DNA of 64,000 nucleotides from Demequinaceae bacterium (GCA_016933155.1 JAFGBM010000004.1:62001-126000); one strand, 5' to 3'. Shown: positions 45,556-53,819, counted from the first letter of the stretch. Translations and numbers: made by a program. The notes: generated from the letters alone by a model not told the origin.

Positions 45556-46439
45556 GCCGGAACCTCCGATCCGATCGACGTCAACTGGGCTCGCACCGAC
45601 TCCCACAGATCCGAGAACCACTGATGACCGAGACCGTGCCCGTCGACCAGAAGCCCCCCATCCGCGTAGCAGGCCGCGACCTCCCGGTCAAAGGGGAACT
45701 CGGCAACGACCGAGATTCCCTCCGACCGGCAGTACCCGGCGATGTCGACGGCTCCGGTTCCGACGCGGTTGAGGACGACGGCCGCGGGCAGGTTCAGCCC
45801 CTTGGCGAGTTCGACCATCAGAGTCAGGTCGTGCAGGCCGAACGAGGTCGGCTCCGTGACGAGCAGCAGGAGGTCGACGCCGTGGAGGGTCGCGACGGCC
45901 GAGCAAGCCACCCCGGGCGGCGCGTCGAGGATCACCACGTCGGCACCCTCGGAGTCCGCCCGTTCCCGAGTCGCCCCGATGACCGTCGGCGCCTTCATCT
46001 GACCGATGTCGAGTTGACCCATCACGAGCAATAAGCCGTCCCGAACCACCCCCGCCCCGGTTTGGCCGACCCGGACCTGACGTTCCTGGAGCACCCCAGA
46101 CGGACAGGCATCGACGCACGCCCCGCAACTGTGGCACAGGTCAGGAAACACGACCGGACCACTCCCGAGCATGCGGATCGCCCCGAATCGGCAGGTGTCG
46201 CGGCACACCGCGCATCCCTCTGGGCAGTTGCCGGGGACCACCTCGGGGATCGGGACCTCGACAGCCCTGAAGTCGGGGTGGACGTCGAAGAAAAGGTGGT
46301 CGTTGGGTGCCTCCACGTCGCAGTCCGCCAGCGTCACGCGCAACCCGGTACGGGCGATGAGCACGGCCAAGTTGGTGGCCACAAGGGTCTTGCCCGTGCC
46401 TCCCTTGCCCGAGGCGACCGCTATCGTGATCGGCTTCAC
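45552..46439 (-). CDS. MinD-type ATPase with embedded ferredoxin domain (copy 2)
   Basis: Paralogue of the following gene, 295 residues. Walker A SGKGGTGKT (10-18), DCDVEAPN, an insert with CPEGCAVCRDTC (irregular first cluster, spacing C-x3-C-x2-C-x3-C) and a regular CHSCGACVDACP, then VILDAPPGVACSA. The loosened first motif differs from copy 1 and may bind a labile cluster. The two probably act as a heterodimer. It starts 10 bp after the NifX-like gene. Confidence 0.85.
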   Translation of the reverse strand: MKPITIAVASGKGGTGKTLVATNLAVLIARTGLRVTLADCDVEAPNDHLFFDVHPDFRAVEVPIPEVVPGNCPEGCAVCRDTCRFGAIRMLGSGPVVFPDLCHSCGACVDACPSGVLQERQVRVGQTGAGVVRDGLLLVMGQLDIGQMKAPTVIGATRERADSEGADVVILDAPPGVACSAVATLHGVDLLLLVTEPTSFGLHDLTLMVELAKGLNLPAAVVLNRVGTGAVDIAGYCRSEGISVVAEFPFDREVAACYADGGLLVDGHGLGHQWFSDLWESVRAQLTSIGSEVPA

Positions 46440-46449
46440 CCGGACCGCC

Positions 46450-46995
46450 TCATCCGAAATCGAGGCGGGTCAACTCACCCCGACCGAACGCGGCGACCGC
46501 CTCGCCAACGGTCAGACCCGCGGCCGTGTACACAGGAATGGCGGTCCGTCGGAAGGCGTCGGCCGCCTTCGGCCCCACCTTCGTCACGATCGCGACCTGC
46601 GCCCCGTGCTCGACGAGCAGTTCGACCGCCCCGATGCCAGCCCCCTCTGTTCCGCCTCGGTTCTCGTCATTGGAGATGACGACGACGGTCATGGTCTCCG
46701 GGTCGACCAACTGAAAGCACCCGGCACGTCCGAAACGATCATGAACCCGGTCCGACAGGGTCGGCCCTTCCGCGCACACGGCGATAGTCGTAAGAGAGGC
46801 CGACGCTTCACGGACCGAGTTGCCCGGCGCGATGTGCACGGTCCCCCCGTTTTCGCTCGCCCGACGGCAGGAACCGTCGCGTCGTCCGCGGCCGCCCCTG
46901 CGGCGGCAGTCTGCGGTCTCCCGATAACCGCACTCATGGTCGACCTCATTGGCACATCGTTCGTCCCTCGGTCCAGACTCATCGCAATTCGTCAT
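46450..46995 (-). CDS. NifX/NifB-family Fe-Mo-cofactor-binding-like protein with Cys-rich N-terminus
   Basis: Protein of 181 residues. The C-terminal 115 residues match the dinitrogenase iron-molybdenum cofactor family (NifX/NifY/VnfX fold: IAVCAEGPTLSDRVHDRFGRA, then GAVELLVEHGAQVAI and GLTVGEAVAAFGRGEL). The first 50 residues are a basic, Cys-containing extension (Cys at 4, 14, 22, 30 and 43). No nitrogenase genes are visible, so a general iron-sulfur or metal carrier or sensor is more likely. The ATG at 46995 overlaps the 3' end of the PadR gene by 17 bp, so both are on one mRNA. Start chosen because upstream frame lies wholly within PadR. Confidence 0.78.
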   Translation of the reverse strand: MTNCDESGPRDERCANEVDHECGYRETADCRRRGGRGRRDGSCRRASENGGTVHIAPGNSVREASASLTTIAVCAEGPTLSDRVHDRFGRAGCFQLVDPETMTVVVISNDENRGGTEGAGIGAVELLVEHGAQVAIVTKVGPKAADAFRRTAIPVYTAAGLTVGEAVAAFGRGELTRLDFG

Positions 46996-47464
46996 CGCCG
47001 TGCTCCTCACGGATTGTCGTGCTCTCTGAGTCCGCCAACGTGTTCGGCGGATCCTCCTGTCCAATCATCCGGTCAATCGCTCGCAAGATTCCGTCTAGTG
47101 CCGTTCGCCGAGCAACGAGCCTTTCAGCCCAGGAGCGAAGAACCTCGCGTCCGTCAGCGGTGAGCCGGTAGATACGCCGTTGTGGCCCGTGTTCGCCTTC
47201 CGTCCAGGTCGACGTCACGAGCCCCTCGTCTTCCATCCGACGAAGCGTCCGATACAAACCCCCTGGATCGACGACCAAGTAGCCTGACGTCAACTCCTCG
47301 ACTTCCGCGCGCAGGTCGTAGCCGTGAGACGTCGCGGTCGTGAGGGCGGCGAGGACCGCGGGTTCGAGCAGGCTGCCCCTCCCGGCACCACCGCCTCCGT
47401 GACCTCCCCCGTGACCTCCCCCACGGCCCCCGCCGCCACTGCCTCGGCCGTGTCCGTACGGCAT
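46979..47464 (-). CDS. PadR-family regulator with Gly/His-rich N-terminus
   Basis: Winged-helix transcription factor of 161 residues. The ATG at 47464 has GGAGG 5 nt upstream. PadR domain from about 33 to 110: LLEPAVLAALTTATSHGYDL, VDPGGLYRTLRRMEDEGLV and YRLTADG; then a helical dimerisation tail. The first 30 residues are Gly-rich with His5, His18 and His22, an unusual leader that could bind metal. It is first in the operon with the NifX-like protein and the two ferredoxin ATPases, and a palindromic site overlaps its promoter, so it probably represses its own operon. The inducer is unknown. Confidence 0.82.
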   Translation of the reverse strand: MPYGHGRGSGGGGRGGGHGGGHGGGGAGRGSLLEPAVLAALTTATSHGYDLRAEVEELTSGYLVVDPGGLYRTLRRMEDEGLVTSTWTEGEHGPQRRIYRLTADGREVLRSWAERLVARRTALDGILRAIDRMIGQEDPPNTLADSESTTIREEHGDDELR

Positions 47465-47474
47465 GCAAACCTCC

Positions 47475-47495
47475 ACATCTAGATGTTTCAAACAT
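47475..47495 (-). promoter_or_regulatory. Overlapping palindromes over the PadR promoter
   Basis: ACATCTAGATGT (47475-47486) and ATGTTTCAAACAT (47483-47495) are perfect palindromes sharing bases. The second contains ATGT and ACAT half-sites typical of PadR operators and adjoins a -10-like CATAAT on the minus strand. Likely autoregulatory operator. Confidence 0.6.
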
Positions 47496-47569
47496 TATGC
47501 CATGTCGAGGGTGGGTCGTAGGGACCTACGACCCGGTCGCCTCGTCATCGCTAGAGGATCATCGATCGT

Positions 47570-48421
47570 GTGCGGACCTACCTCGACTGCTACCCCTGTT
47601 TCCTCCGACAGGCCCTGAGCGCCGCCCGCATGGTCACCGACGACGAGGCCGCGCACCAGGCCGTCGTGACCGAGACGCTGGCCCTTCTCCAGGCCCTGCC
47701 GTCCGGCACCACCCCACCCGAGATCGCCTTCGAGGTGCATCGCCTCGTGCGAGAGCGGTTGGGCGACAGCGACCCATACGCGACCGTCAAGGCAGAGAGC
47801 ACGCGCGAGGCCCTGGCGTTGTACCCGCGGCTGACGGCCCTCGTCGCCGAGAGCGAGGACCCGCTGGACGCGGCGATTCGGGTCAGCATCGCGGGCAACA
47901 TCATCGACTTCGGCGTCAGCGACGACGTGCCGGACCTGTGGGCGACGGTCGAGCGAATCATGTCGGCCACGCTCGCGATCGACGACCGTGCCGGACTCCG
48001 CTCCGCGCTCGCCGCCGCCGACCGCGTGCTGTTCCTCGCCGACAACGCTGGCGAGACCGTATTCGACCGGGTGCTCCTCGAAAAACTCAAGCTTCCGGTG
48101 CTCTACGCGGTCAAAGGCGGCCCCATCCTCAACGACGCGACCCGCGAGGACGCTCTCGCCGCCGGCCTCGGCACGTGCGCGACCATCGTCGACAACGGCT
48201 CCCGCGCGCCCGGCACCGTCCTCGACCTCTGCTCACCGGAGTTCCGTGACACCTTCAACAACGCTCCGCTCGTCATCGCCAAGGGGCAGGCCAACTACGA
48301 GACGCTGAGCGAGGCCGGACCTCGCGTGTTCTGCCTATTGCAGGCCAAGTGCCCGGTCATCGCGGACGACATGCCCGCACCCGTCGGCAGCGCCGTCGTC
48401 TTCCAAGGCACGCTCCGCTGA
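47570..48421 (+). CDS. DUF89 / damage-control phosphatase family protein
   Basis: Metal-dependent phosphatase-like protein, 283 residues. It starts MRTYLDCYPCFLRQAL with two Cys, as in the short prokaryotic DUF89 subfamily, and has the active-site Asp-Asn in FLADNAGETVFD near 164 plus VKGGPILNDATREDA. DUF89 enzymes (ARMT1-like) hydrolyse damaged or excess phosphometabolites with Co, Ni or Mn; the substrate here is unknown. GTG start 47570, with GAGGA 11 nt upstream. Divergent from the PadR operon across 105 bp, so it may share its regulation. Confidence 0.8.
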   Translation: MRTYLDCYPCFLRQALSAARMVTDDEAAHQAVVTETLALLQALPSGTTPPEIAFEVHRLVRERLGDSDPYATVKAESTREALALYPRLTALVAESEDPLDAAIRVSIAGNIIDFGVSDDVPDLWATVERIMSATLAIDDRAGLRSALAAADRVLFLADNAGETVFDRVLLEKLKLPVLYAVKGGPILNDATREDALAAGLGTCATIVDNGSRAPGTVLDLCSPEFRDTFNNAPLVIAKGQANYETLSEAGPRVFCLLQAKCPVIADDMPAPVGSAVVFQGTLR

Positions 48422-48476
48422 CCCCGACGCACGCAAGGCCGCAACGAATTCCGCGCCACAGCCGCATCGGAGAAAG

Positions 48477-49226
48477 TCACTTGACGAGGTCCCAGCCGAT
48501 GACCGCCGCGAACACCCACAACAACACGCCGATACCGCGCTTGAGGTGATCGGCTGAGATTCGGGACTGCATGACGCGCGAACCCAGGAACGAGCCGATG
48601 GCCGCGAGGACCGCCATGACGCCGACAAACAGAGGGTTGGGCCCACCGAGGGCGACATGGCCGAAGAATCCGGAGAGCGAAGAGAAGACGACCGCCAAGG
48701 CCGTCGTCCCCACGGCGACCTTGGGTGCCAGCCCCATCCACATCAGGCCCGGCAGAATCACGTTCCCGCCGCCGACGCCGAGCAGCCCACCAAGGAAACC
48801 GGCCGTTCCCCCGACCCCCGCCCCGACGGCGGCCTCGGCCGGCGCCGACCGCTCCGCCGATGCAGCCCGCGGCCGGTACAGAAGCATCATTGCGCCGGCG
48901 AATACAAGAAATCCGGCGAAGAGGGCTAGAAGCACCCCATGATCGACATGCGTGCTCAGGACCGCGCCGACGGGAGCGAGCGCGACGGCCGTGACGAGCA
49001 CGGGGATCCCCGTGCGCCAACGGACGAGTCCCGCCCGCGCGTAGGAAGTCGCCGCGGCTCCAAGGCTGACCGCGTTCAATAGGAGCGCCGTGGACATCGC
49101 TTCGCCGAGGGGCACCCCGAGGTAGTAGAAGAGGGGCACGAAGATGAAGGCGGCGCCCAGGCCGGCCATCGCCATGATCCCCGAGCCGACCAGGACCACC
49201 ACCCCGCCCAGCAGATACAGGGTCAT
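48477..49226 (-). CDS. TauE/SafE (TSUP) family permease
   Basis: Integral membrane protein of 249 residues with about eight helices and an internal repeat: AGLGAAFIFVPLFYYLG in the first half and GGLLGVGGGNVILPGLMWMG in the second. The family exports sulfite, sulfoacetate or related anions, or imports sulfur compounds; substrate unknown. The ATG at 49226 has GAGGG upstream. Convergent with the DUF89 gene; together with the CsoR/CstR-like gene elsewhere it hints at sulfur chemistry, without direct linkage. Confidence 0.83.
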   Translation of the reverse strand: MTLYLLGGVVVLVGSGIMAMAGLGAAFIFVPLFYYLGVPLGEAMSTALLLNAVSLGAAATSYARAGLVRWRTGIPVLVTAVALAPVGAVLSTHVDHGVLLALFAGFLVFAGAMMLLYRPRAASAERSAPAEAAVGAGVGGTAGFLGGLLGVGGGNVILPGLMWMGLAPKVAVGTTALAVVFSSLSGFFGHVALGGPNPLFVGVMAVLAAIGSFLGSRVMQSRISADHLKRGIGVLLWVFAAVIGWDLVK

Positions 49227-49275
49227 CGCGTCGCCCTCATGGCTAGGTTCGATGAGACAACAAGCAGGGTGCGGG

Positions 49276-50163
49276 TCAGGATGCCGACGCCTGGAAGATG
49301 CTCTCGATCGCCGCGTCGAGGGCGGAATCGAACTCGCTCTCGCTCTGCTGGGCGGACAGACCCCCGGTGAGGGCTCGGGAGAAGCTCGCGACCACGGCGT
49401 GGTTCCTGGCCAGGCGCGCGTTCGCCTCCTCGAGGGAGTAGCCGCCGGACAAGGCGACGACACGCAGCACCCGCGGGTGCGCCACGAGATCGCCGTAGAG
49501 GTCGTCCTCGTCGGGCAGCGTCAGTTTGAGCATCACCCGCTGGCCGTCGGCGAGTCCGTCGAGTTGCCCCAGAATGGCAGCCGTCACCATCCCCTCCGCC
49601 TCGCCCTTCTCAGGGCTGTGGATGTCCACCTCCGGCTCGATGATCGGCACCAGCCCCGCGTCGAGGATTCGTCGTCCGATCTCGAATTGCTGGGCCACGT
49701 TGGCGTCGATGCCGGCCTTGTCGGCCCGGAGAACGACCGAGCGCATTTTGGTGCCGAACACGCCATGTCGCTTGGCTCGGGCGAGGAGGTCGTCCAGCCC
49801 GTCCATCGGTTTCATCAACTGCACGCCGTCGGACTCCTCAACCAAGCCTTTGTCCACCTTCACGAATGGGACGACGTTCTTGTCCTCCCACAAGTACTCG
49901 GCGGCGCCCTTGCCGGCGACCCGGCGTTCCATGGTCATCTCAAACAGGATCGCGCCGAGGATCCTCTCACCGGTGAAGGCCGGGCTGGTCATGATCCGGC
50001 TGCGCATCTCGTGGATGAGATCGAACATCTCAGCCTCGTTCGCGTATGAGGTCTCGTCGAGTCCATACGCCTTCAGCGCCTTGGGCGTGCTGCCGCCGCT
50101 CTGGTCCAGGGCCGCGATGAACCCGGCCCCGCGCTCGATCTTCTGAAGTTGTTCAGTGTTCAT
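49276..50163 (-). CDS. fda: Class I fructose-bisphosphate aldolase
   Basis: Schiff-base aldolase of glycolysis/gluconeogenesis, 295 residues, of the short bacterial class I type (as in Staphylococcus). LDQSGGSTPKAL near 20-31, KVDKGL with Lys, GTKMRSVV containing the active-site Lys region, PIIEPEVDI and VVALSGGY. I prefer the ATG at 50163 because AAGGA lies 7-8 nt upstream; at ATG 50169 the site would touch the codon. Stands alone 200 bp from the tRNA-Thr gene. Class I aldolases in actinobacteria usually accompany a class II enzyme encoded elsewhere. Confidence 0.9.
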   Translation of the reverse strand: MNTEQLQKIERGAGFIAALDQSGGSTPKALKAYGLDETSYANEAEMFDLIHEMRSRIMTSPAFTGERILGAILFEMTMERRVAGKGAAEYLWEDKNVVPFVKVDKGLVEESDGVQLMKPMDGLDDLLARAKRHGVFGTKMRSVVLRADKAGIDANVAQQFEIGRRILDAGLVPIIEPEVDIHSPEKGEAEGMVTAAILGQLDGLADGQRVMLKLTLPDEDDLYGDLVAHPRVLRVVALSGGYSLEEANARLARNHAVVASFSRALTGGLSAQQSESEFDSALDAAIESIFQASAS

Positions 50164-50294
50164 GGCCATCCTTCCGTTTCAGTGACTCCTGCCAAACGGC
50201 GCTCGATGCCGGTGCCCCGCTCATCCGGATTGTCCCACGCTCTGGTGACCTTGGGCGGGTGTTCTCGTGATCGAGGGACCGCCCCTGCCCCCGC

Positions 50295-50357
50295 CGCCCT
50301 GTGGGGCGTTCGGCCTCGATTGCATACGGTGATCGAGGCGAAACACCCCATAGGGCG
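50295..50357 (-). repeat. 26-bp imperfect inverted repeat (large hairpin) downstream of tRNA-Thr
   Basis: Arms 50295-50320 and 50332-50357 match at 22 of 26 positions around an 11-nt loop; two mismatches become G-U pairs in RNA. CCCCC (50288-50292) and GGGGG (50359-50363) can extend the stem. It begins 14 bp after the tRNA 3' end and has no U-tract. It may terminate tRNA transcription, insulate fda, or be a mobile palindromic unit. Confidence 0.75.
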
Positions 50358-50370
50358 AGGGGGATAGCGG

Positions 50371-50443
50371 AGCCGCCTATCGGAATCGAACCGATGACCT
50401 ATTCATTACGAGTGAATCGCTCTACCGACTGAGCTAAGGCGGC
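50371..50443 (-). tRNA. tRNA-Thr, anticodon CGU
   Basis: Full cloverleaf on the minus strand: acceptor GCCGCCT/AGGCGGC, D-arm GCTC...GAGC, anticodon stem ATTCA/TGAAT with loop CTCGTAA (anticodon CGT), T-arm GGTTCGATTCC. CCA not encoded. Reads the ACG threonine codon. Confidence 0.95.
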
Positions 50444-50483
50444 CTGGCCACGCTGCCGTGGCACGGCGTACGAGTCTAGCGGC

Positions 50484-52034
50484 TCAGCAGGTCTTTCCTG
50501 AAGCCGGGACCGTGCCGTTGACAAAGTATCCATCGACGGCGTCGAGAATGCACGAGTTGGACCGACCGTAGGCGGCGTGGCCCTCTCCGTTGTACACGAG
50601 CAGGGAGGCCGTGGGCATGCGGTCGGCCAGGGAACGCGCCCACTCGATCGGGGTCGCGGGGTCCCCCGTCGTGCCGATGACGATGATGGGGCCGGCCTCC
50701 TCCGTCGGGGTCAGGTCGTCGACGATCTCCTGAGCCGTCCACGGCCAGCCCTCACACCCTGCGCCCGCTCCGAACCACCATCCGAGCGTCGGGGAGGCCT
50801 CCTCGGCATACCGCTGGAAGGCCCGGAACTCCGAGATGGTCATGAGAGGCGCCTCCGGAACATCCAGGCATGAGATCGCCGTGAAGGTCTCCATCCCGTT
50901 GGAGAAGTAGTGCCCTCCGTCGTCGCGGTCCAGGTAGATGTTCGCGAGGGCAAGGAAGTTCCTGCCCGTCCCGCGATCGAGGGTTTCCTCCAGGGACCTC
51001 GTGAGCACCCACCACGATTCCTCGTCGTAGAGGGTGATGACGATCCCGTAGACCAGGAGAGTCCCGTTGAGGTCCTCGCCACCGGTCGGGATGCCCTCCT
51101 CCCTGGCCGTGTCCATGAGGTCTTGGATGGCTCGTTTGGCGAGGTCGGGGTCCCTCGGAAGGGGGCACTCCGAGTCCTTGATGCAATCTGCGATGTAAGC
51201 ATCGAGGGCTTGCTCGAAACCGCCCGCTTGGCCAAGGGAGAGCTCCTCCGAGGGGAGGAGGAAATCGACCGCCCCGTCGAGCACCATTCGGCCCACGTTC
51301 TCCGGATACAGCGCCGCGTAGGTCGCCCCGAGCTGGGTCCCGTAGGAGAACCCCAGGTAGTTGAGTTGCTCATCGCCGACCACGGCCCTGATGACGTCCA
51401 TGTCCCTCGCGGCGCTCACCGTGTCGACGTTCTCGATGAGGGGTCCCGTCAACTCCCGGCACCGCTCCGCGAAGTCGGTGTTCCTCTGGCGGGCGGCCTC
51501 CAACTCGGCCTCCGTCGTCACCACCTCGTCGACGAGGAAATAGGCATCTAGCTCGGCATCGGTCCCGCAGTCGATCGGGGAGGACTGCCCGACCCCCCTG
51601 GGATCGAACGCCACGATGTCGTAATGGTCGAGGAGATCCGTGCCCGCAAAGGAGAGAAACCCGTACCCGGTATCGGACAGGAAATCGAGCCCCGACCCCC
51701 CCGGTCCGCCGGGATTGATGACCACGGTCCCCATCCTCTGGTCGGGCTCTCGGGCCTCGGACCTGTTGAGGGAGAGGCTGACGGTCTGGCCGTAGGGATC
51801 GCTCCAGTCGAGGGGTACCTTGATGGTCGCGCAGTCGACGTCCCCGCAGGGGGTCCATTCGACCTCCTGGGAATACACGGGCGACTGGCCGGGGTCGCCG
51901 GTGACGGTGGGCTGAACCTCACCGCCCGGCCACGGGGCGGAGTCGTCGGGCGCGACCTGCTCGAGCGAGGGAAGGCAGGCCGCGAGCACGAGCACTCCAG
52001 CACCCACGGCGATCAATCGACGGCGGACGTCCAT
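50484..52034 (-). CDS. Secreted tripeptidyl-aminopeptidase-type lipoprotein
   Basis: Exported alpha/beta hydrolase of the S33/TAP family, 516 residues. The N-terminus is a lipoprotein signal with lipobox LAAC (Cys about 20). Catalytic Ser in GFSYGT near 228, Asp in VIGTTGDPATP near 450 and His in GEGHAAYG near 480; the C-terminal TAP-like domain with several Cys follows. Streptomyces homologues (SlpD/SlpE) cleave tripeptides outside the cell. TAGCGT lies exactly 6 nt before the ATG, although the intervening run of G could also act as a ribosome-binding site. Downstream of holB by 18 bp. Confidence 0.88.
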   Translation of the reverse strand: MDVRRRLIAVGAGVLVLAACLPSLEQVAPDDSAPWPGGEVQPTVTGDPGQSPVYSQEVEWTPCGDVDCATIKVPLDWSDPYGQTVSLSLNRSEAREPDQRMGTVVINPGGPGGSGLDFLSDTGYGFLSFAGTDLLDHYDIVAFDPRGVGQSSPIDCGTDAELDAYFLVDEVVTTEAELEAARQRNTDFAERCRELTGPLIENVDTVSAARDMDVIRAVVGDEQLNYLGFSYGTQLGATYAALYPENVGRMVLDGAVDFLLPSEELSLGQAGGFEQALDAYIADCIKDSECPLPRDPDLAKRAIQDLMDTAREEGIPTGGEDLNGTLLVYGIVITLYDEESWWVLTRSLEETLDRGTGRNFLALANIYLDRDDGGHYFSNGMETFTAISCLDVPEAPLMTISEFRAFQRYAEEASPTLGWWFGAGAGCEGWPWTAQEIVDDLTPTEEAGPIIVIGTTGDPATPIEWARSLADRMPTASLLVYNGEGHAAYGRSNSCILDAVDGYFVNGTVPASGKTC

Positions 52035-52040
52035 CCCCCC

Positions 52041-52046
52041 ACGCTA
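52041..52046 (-). promoter_or_regulatory. -10 box (TAGCGT) for TAP-type hydrolase
   Basis: TAGCGT placed 6 nt before the ATG, matching the leaderless pattern in this window. Confidence 0.45.
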
Positions 52047-52052
52047 CCGGAG

Positions 52053-53192
52053 TCAGGGGATGACGGGGCGAAGGGCGAGGGCCATCGCCTCGATGGCCAG
52101 AAGGGGGGAGACGTTGCCGGCAAGCCGCTCCCTGGCCACCCCGATCGCGTCCATCCGGTCCAGGGTCCCCTCAAGGCTCAGGCGGGCAGCCAGGTCGGCG
52201 ATGCCCTCGCGGTGGCGCTCGTTCACGAGGCCGACGGGCGCCCCCATCTGAAGGACGGCCACATCGCGATAGAGGGAGAGCAGATCGAGGAGTGCCCGGT
52301 CCAGGACGTCCCGCTTGGCCCGGGTCGCCCGCCGCTTCTGATCCTCCTCCAGTTGCCTGACCTGCGCCCGGAGCGCTGGGGGGAGCCTCTCCCCCGCCTC
52401 CACCCCGAGTGAGACGTACAGCTCGACCAGTTCGGCCGCGTTCCTGGCCTCCGTCGCGGCCTTGGCGTCCTCGTCCGCCAGCGCCGTGAGGTCACCGGCC
52501 CCGAGGACGGCGTCCCCGACCCCCCGCATGCCCGTGGCGAGCGCCAGCACCTTCTCACGCCTCTCCCTCGCCGCGGGGTCGGAGGCCAGTCGTTGAGCCA
52601 CACCGATGTGGCTCTGGGCCGCCAGGGCGCATTCCCTGGCCAGTCCGGGTTCCACCCCGTCGCGTTCGATGAGCAGCCAGGCGACGACCTCGGGGTCGGG
52701 GATGCGGAGGGTGAGGGTGCGGCACCGGGAGCGGATGGTCGTGGCCACATCGTGGAGGCTGGGGGCGCACAGCACCCACACGGTCCGGGGTGGGGGCTCC
52801 TCGATGGCCTTGAGGAGCACGTTCGACGTGCGTTCCGTCATCCGGTCTGCGTCCTCGACGACGATGACCCTCCAGCGTCCCTCGCTCGGAGCGGACTGGG
52901 CGTGGCTGACCAACTGGCGAACTTCCTCGACGGAGAAGGTCACCTTCTCGGTTGAGACCAACCGGACGTCCGGATGCCCCCCAGCGACGGCGGTGCGGCA
53001 GGCGTGACAGGTTCCGCACCCCGCCTCGCGACACTGGAGGGCGGCGCCGAAGGCCCGGGCCGCGATGGACCTCCCCGATCCCGGAGGCCCGGTGATAAGC
53101 CAGGCGTGGGTCATGGCGTCCTCGGAACGCGCGGCAGCGATGAGGGGCTCGAGGGCGTCCCCCTGTCCGACGACCTGGTCCCAGACGCTCAT
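52053..53192 (-). CDS. holB: DNA polymerase III subunit delta'
   Basis: Clamp-loader subunit of the replicative polymerase, 379 residues. AAA+ core with P-loop-like GPPGSGRS near 35, a zinc module of four Cys (CREAGCGTCHAC, with 3- and 2-residue spacings), VVVEDADRMTER (Walker B-like) and LLKAIEEPPP (SRC region). The ATG overlaps the tmk stop (ATGA). tmk-holB coupling is conserved. Confidence 0.94.
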   Translation of the reverse strand: MSVWDQVVGQGDALEPLIAAARSEDAMTHAWLITGPPGSGRSIAARAFGAALQCREAGCGTCHACRTAVAGGHPDVRLVSTEKVTFSVEEVRQLVSHAQSAPSEGRWRVIVVEDADRMTERTSNVLLKAIEEPPPRTVWVLCAPSLHDVATTIRSRCRTLTLRIPDPEVVAWLLIERDGVEPGLARECALAAQSHIGVAQRLASDPAARERREKVLALATGMRGVGDAVLGAGDLTALADEDAKAATEARNAAELVELYVSLGVEAGERLPPALRAQVRQLEEDQKRRATRAKRDVLDRALLDLLSLYRDVAVLQMGAPVGLVNERHREGIADLAARLSLEGTLDRMDAIGVARERLAGNVSPLLAIEAMALALRPVIP

Positions 53193-53815
53193 CCGTCGCC
53201 CCTCGCGAGCACCGCCTCGACGACGGTCCTGACGGCGGCCGCCACCTCGCCGACCGCCCCCCGGCCGTCGACAACCGCGTATCGGCCGGGCTCCGCCGAC
53301 GCGAGATCGAGGAAGCCTTGGCGCAGGTCCCCGGCCTTCTCGCCGGTCTCCCGCTCCAGGCGATCCGGATCGCCTTCGAGCCTCCGCGCCTCGACCGGGG
53401 CGTCCAGCACGATGGTGAGGTCGGGGACCAGGCCCTCGGTCGCCCACGCGGACAGCCTCCCGATCTCGTCCCCGAGTCCACGCACCAGTCCCTGGTAGAC
53501 CTTCGACGAGTCGACGTACCGGTCCTGGACGACGACAGCGCCGCGCTCAAGCGCGGGACGGACCACGGTCGCGACGTGGTGGGCGCGATCCGCGGCATAA
53601 AGGAGCGCCTCAGCCCGAGGCTCCACGTGCCCGCCGTGCTGGAGGGCCTCCCGGATCTCCCGGCCCAACTCCGTACCGCCGGGCTCCCTGGTCTCCACGA
53701 CGTCCCTAGCCCCCCCGTCGTCGGACCGGAGCCACTCCGCGAGCAGCCGCGCCTGGGTGGACTTCCCCACGCCGTCGCCACCCTCGAAGACGATGAAGAA
53801 ACCGGGATAGGCCAT
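53189..53815 (-). CDS. tmk: Thymidylate kinase
   Basis: Phosphorylates dTMP to dTDP, 208 residues. P-loop FEGGDGVGKSTQ (about 9-20), DR motif in VVQDRYVDSSKVYQG and LID region LERETGEKAGD. The ATG at 53815 has TACCGT exactly 6 nt upstream and no ribosome-binding site, fitting a leaderless mRNA that begins inside the end of the MFS gene. In most actinobacteria tmk follows topA directly; here 6.5 kb of accessory genes intervene. Confidence 0.95.
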   Translation of the reverse strand: MAYPGFFIVFEGGDGVGKSTQARLLAEWLRSDDGGARDVVETREPGGTELGREIREALQHGGHVEPRAEALLYAADRAHHVATVVRPALERGAVVVQDRYVDSSKVYQGLVRGLGDEIGRLSAWATEGLVPDLTIVLDAPVEARRLEGDPDRLERETGEKAGDLRQGFLDLASAEPGRYAVVDGRGAVGEVAAAVRTVVEAVLARGDG

Positions 53816-53819
53816 GGGG

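Noticed and set aside
46450-46995. Nitrogenase accessory system
   Set aside because: A NifX-like domain alone is not evidence for nitrogen fixation; no nifH, nifD, nifK or nifB-type genes are present in the window.
41640-50443. Integrative island ending at tRNA-Thr(CGU)
   Set aside because: Gene content looks accessory, but I found no integrase, no direct repeat of the tRNA 3' end and no composition break by eye.
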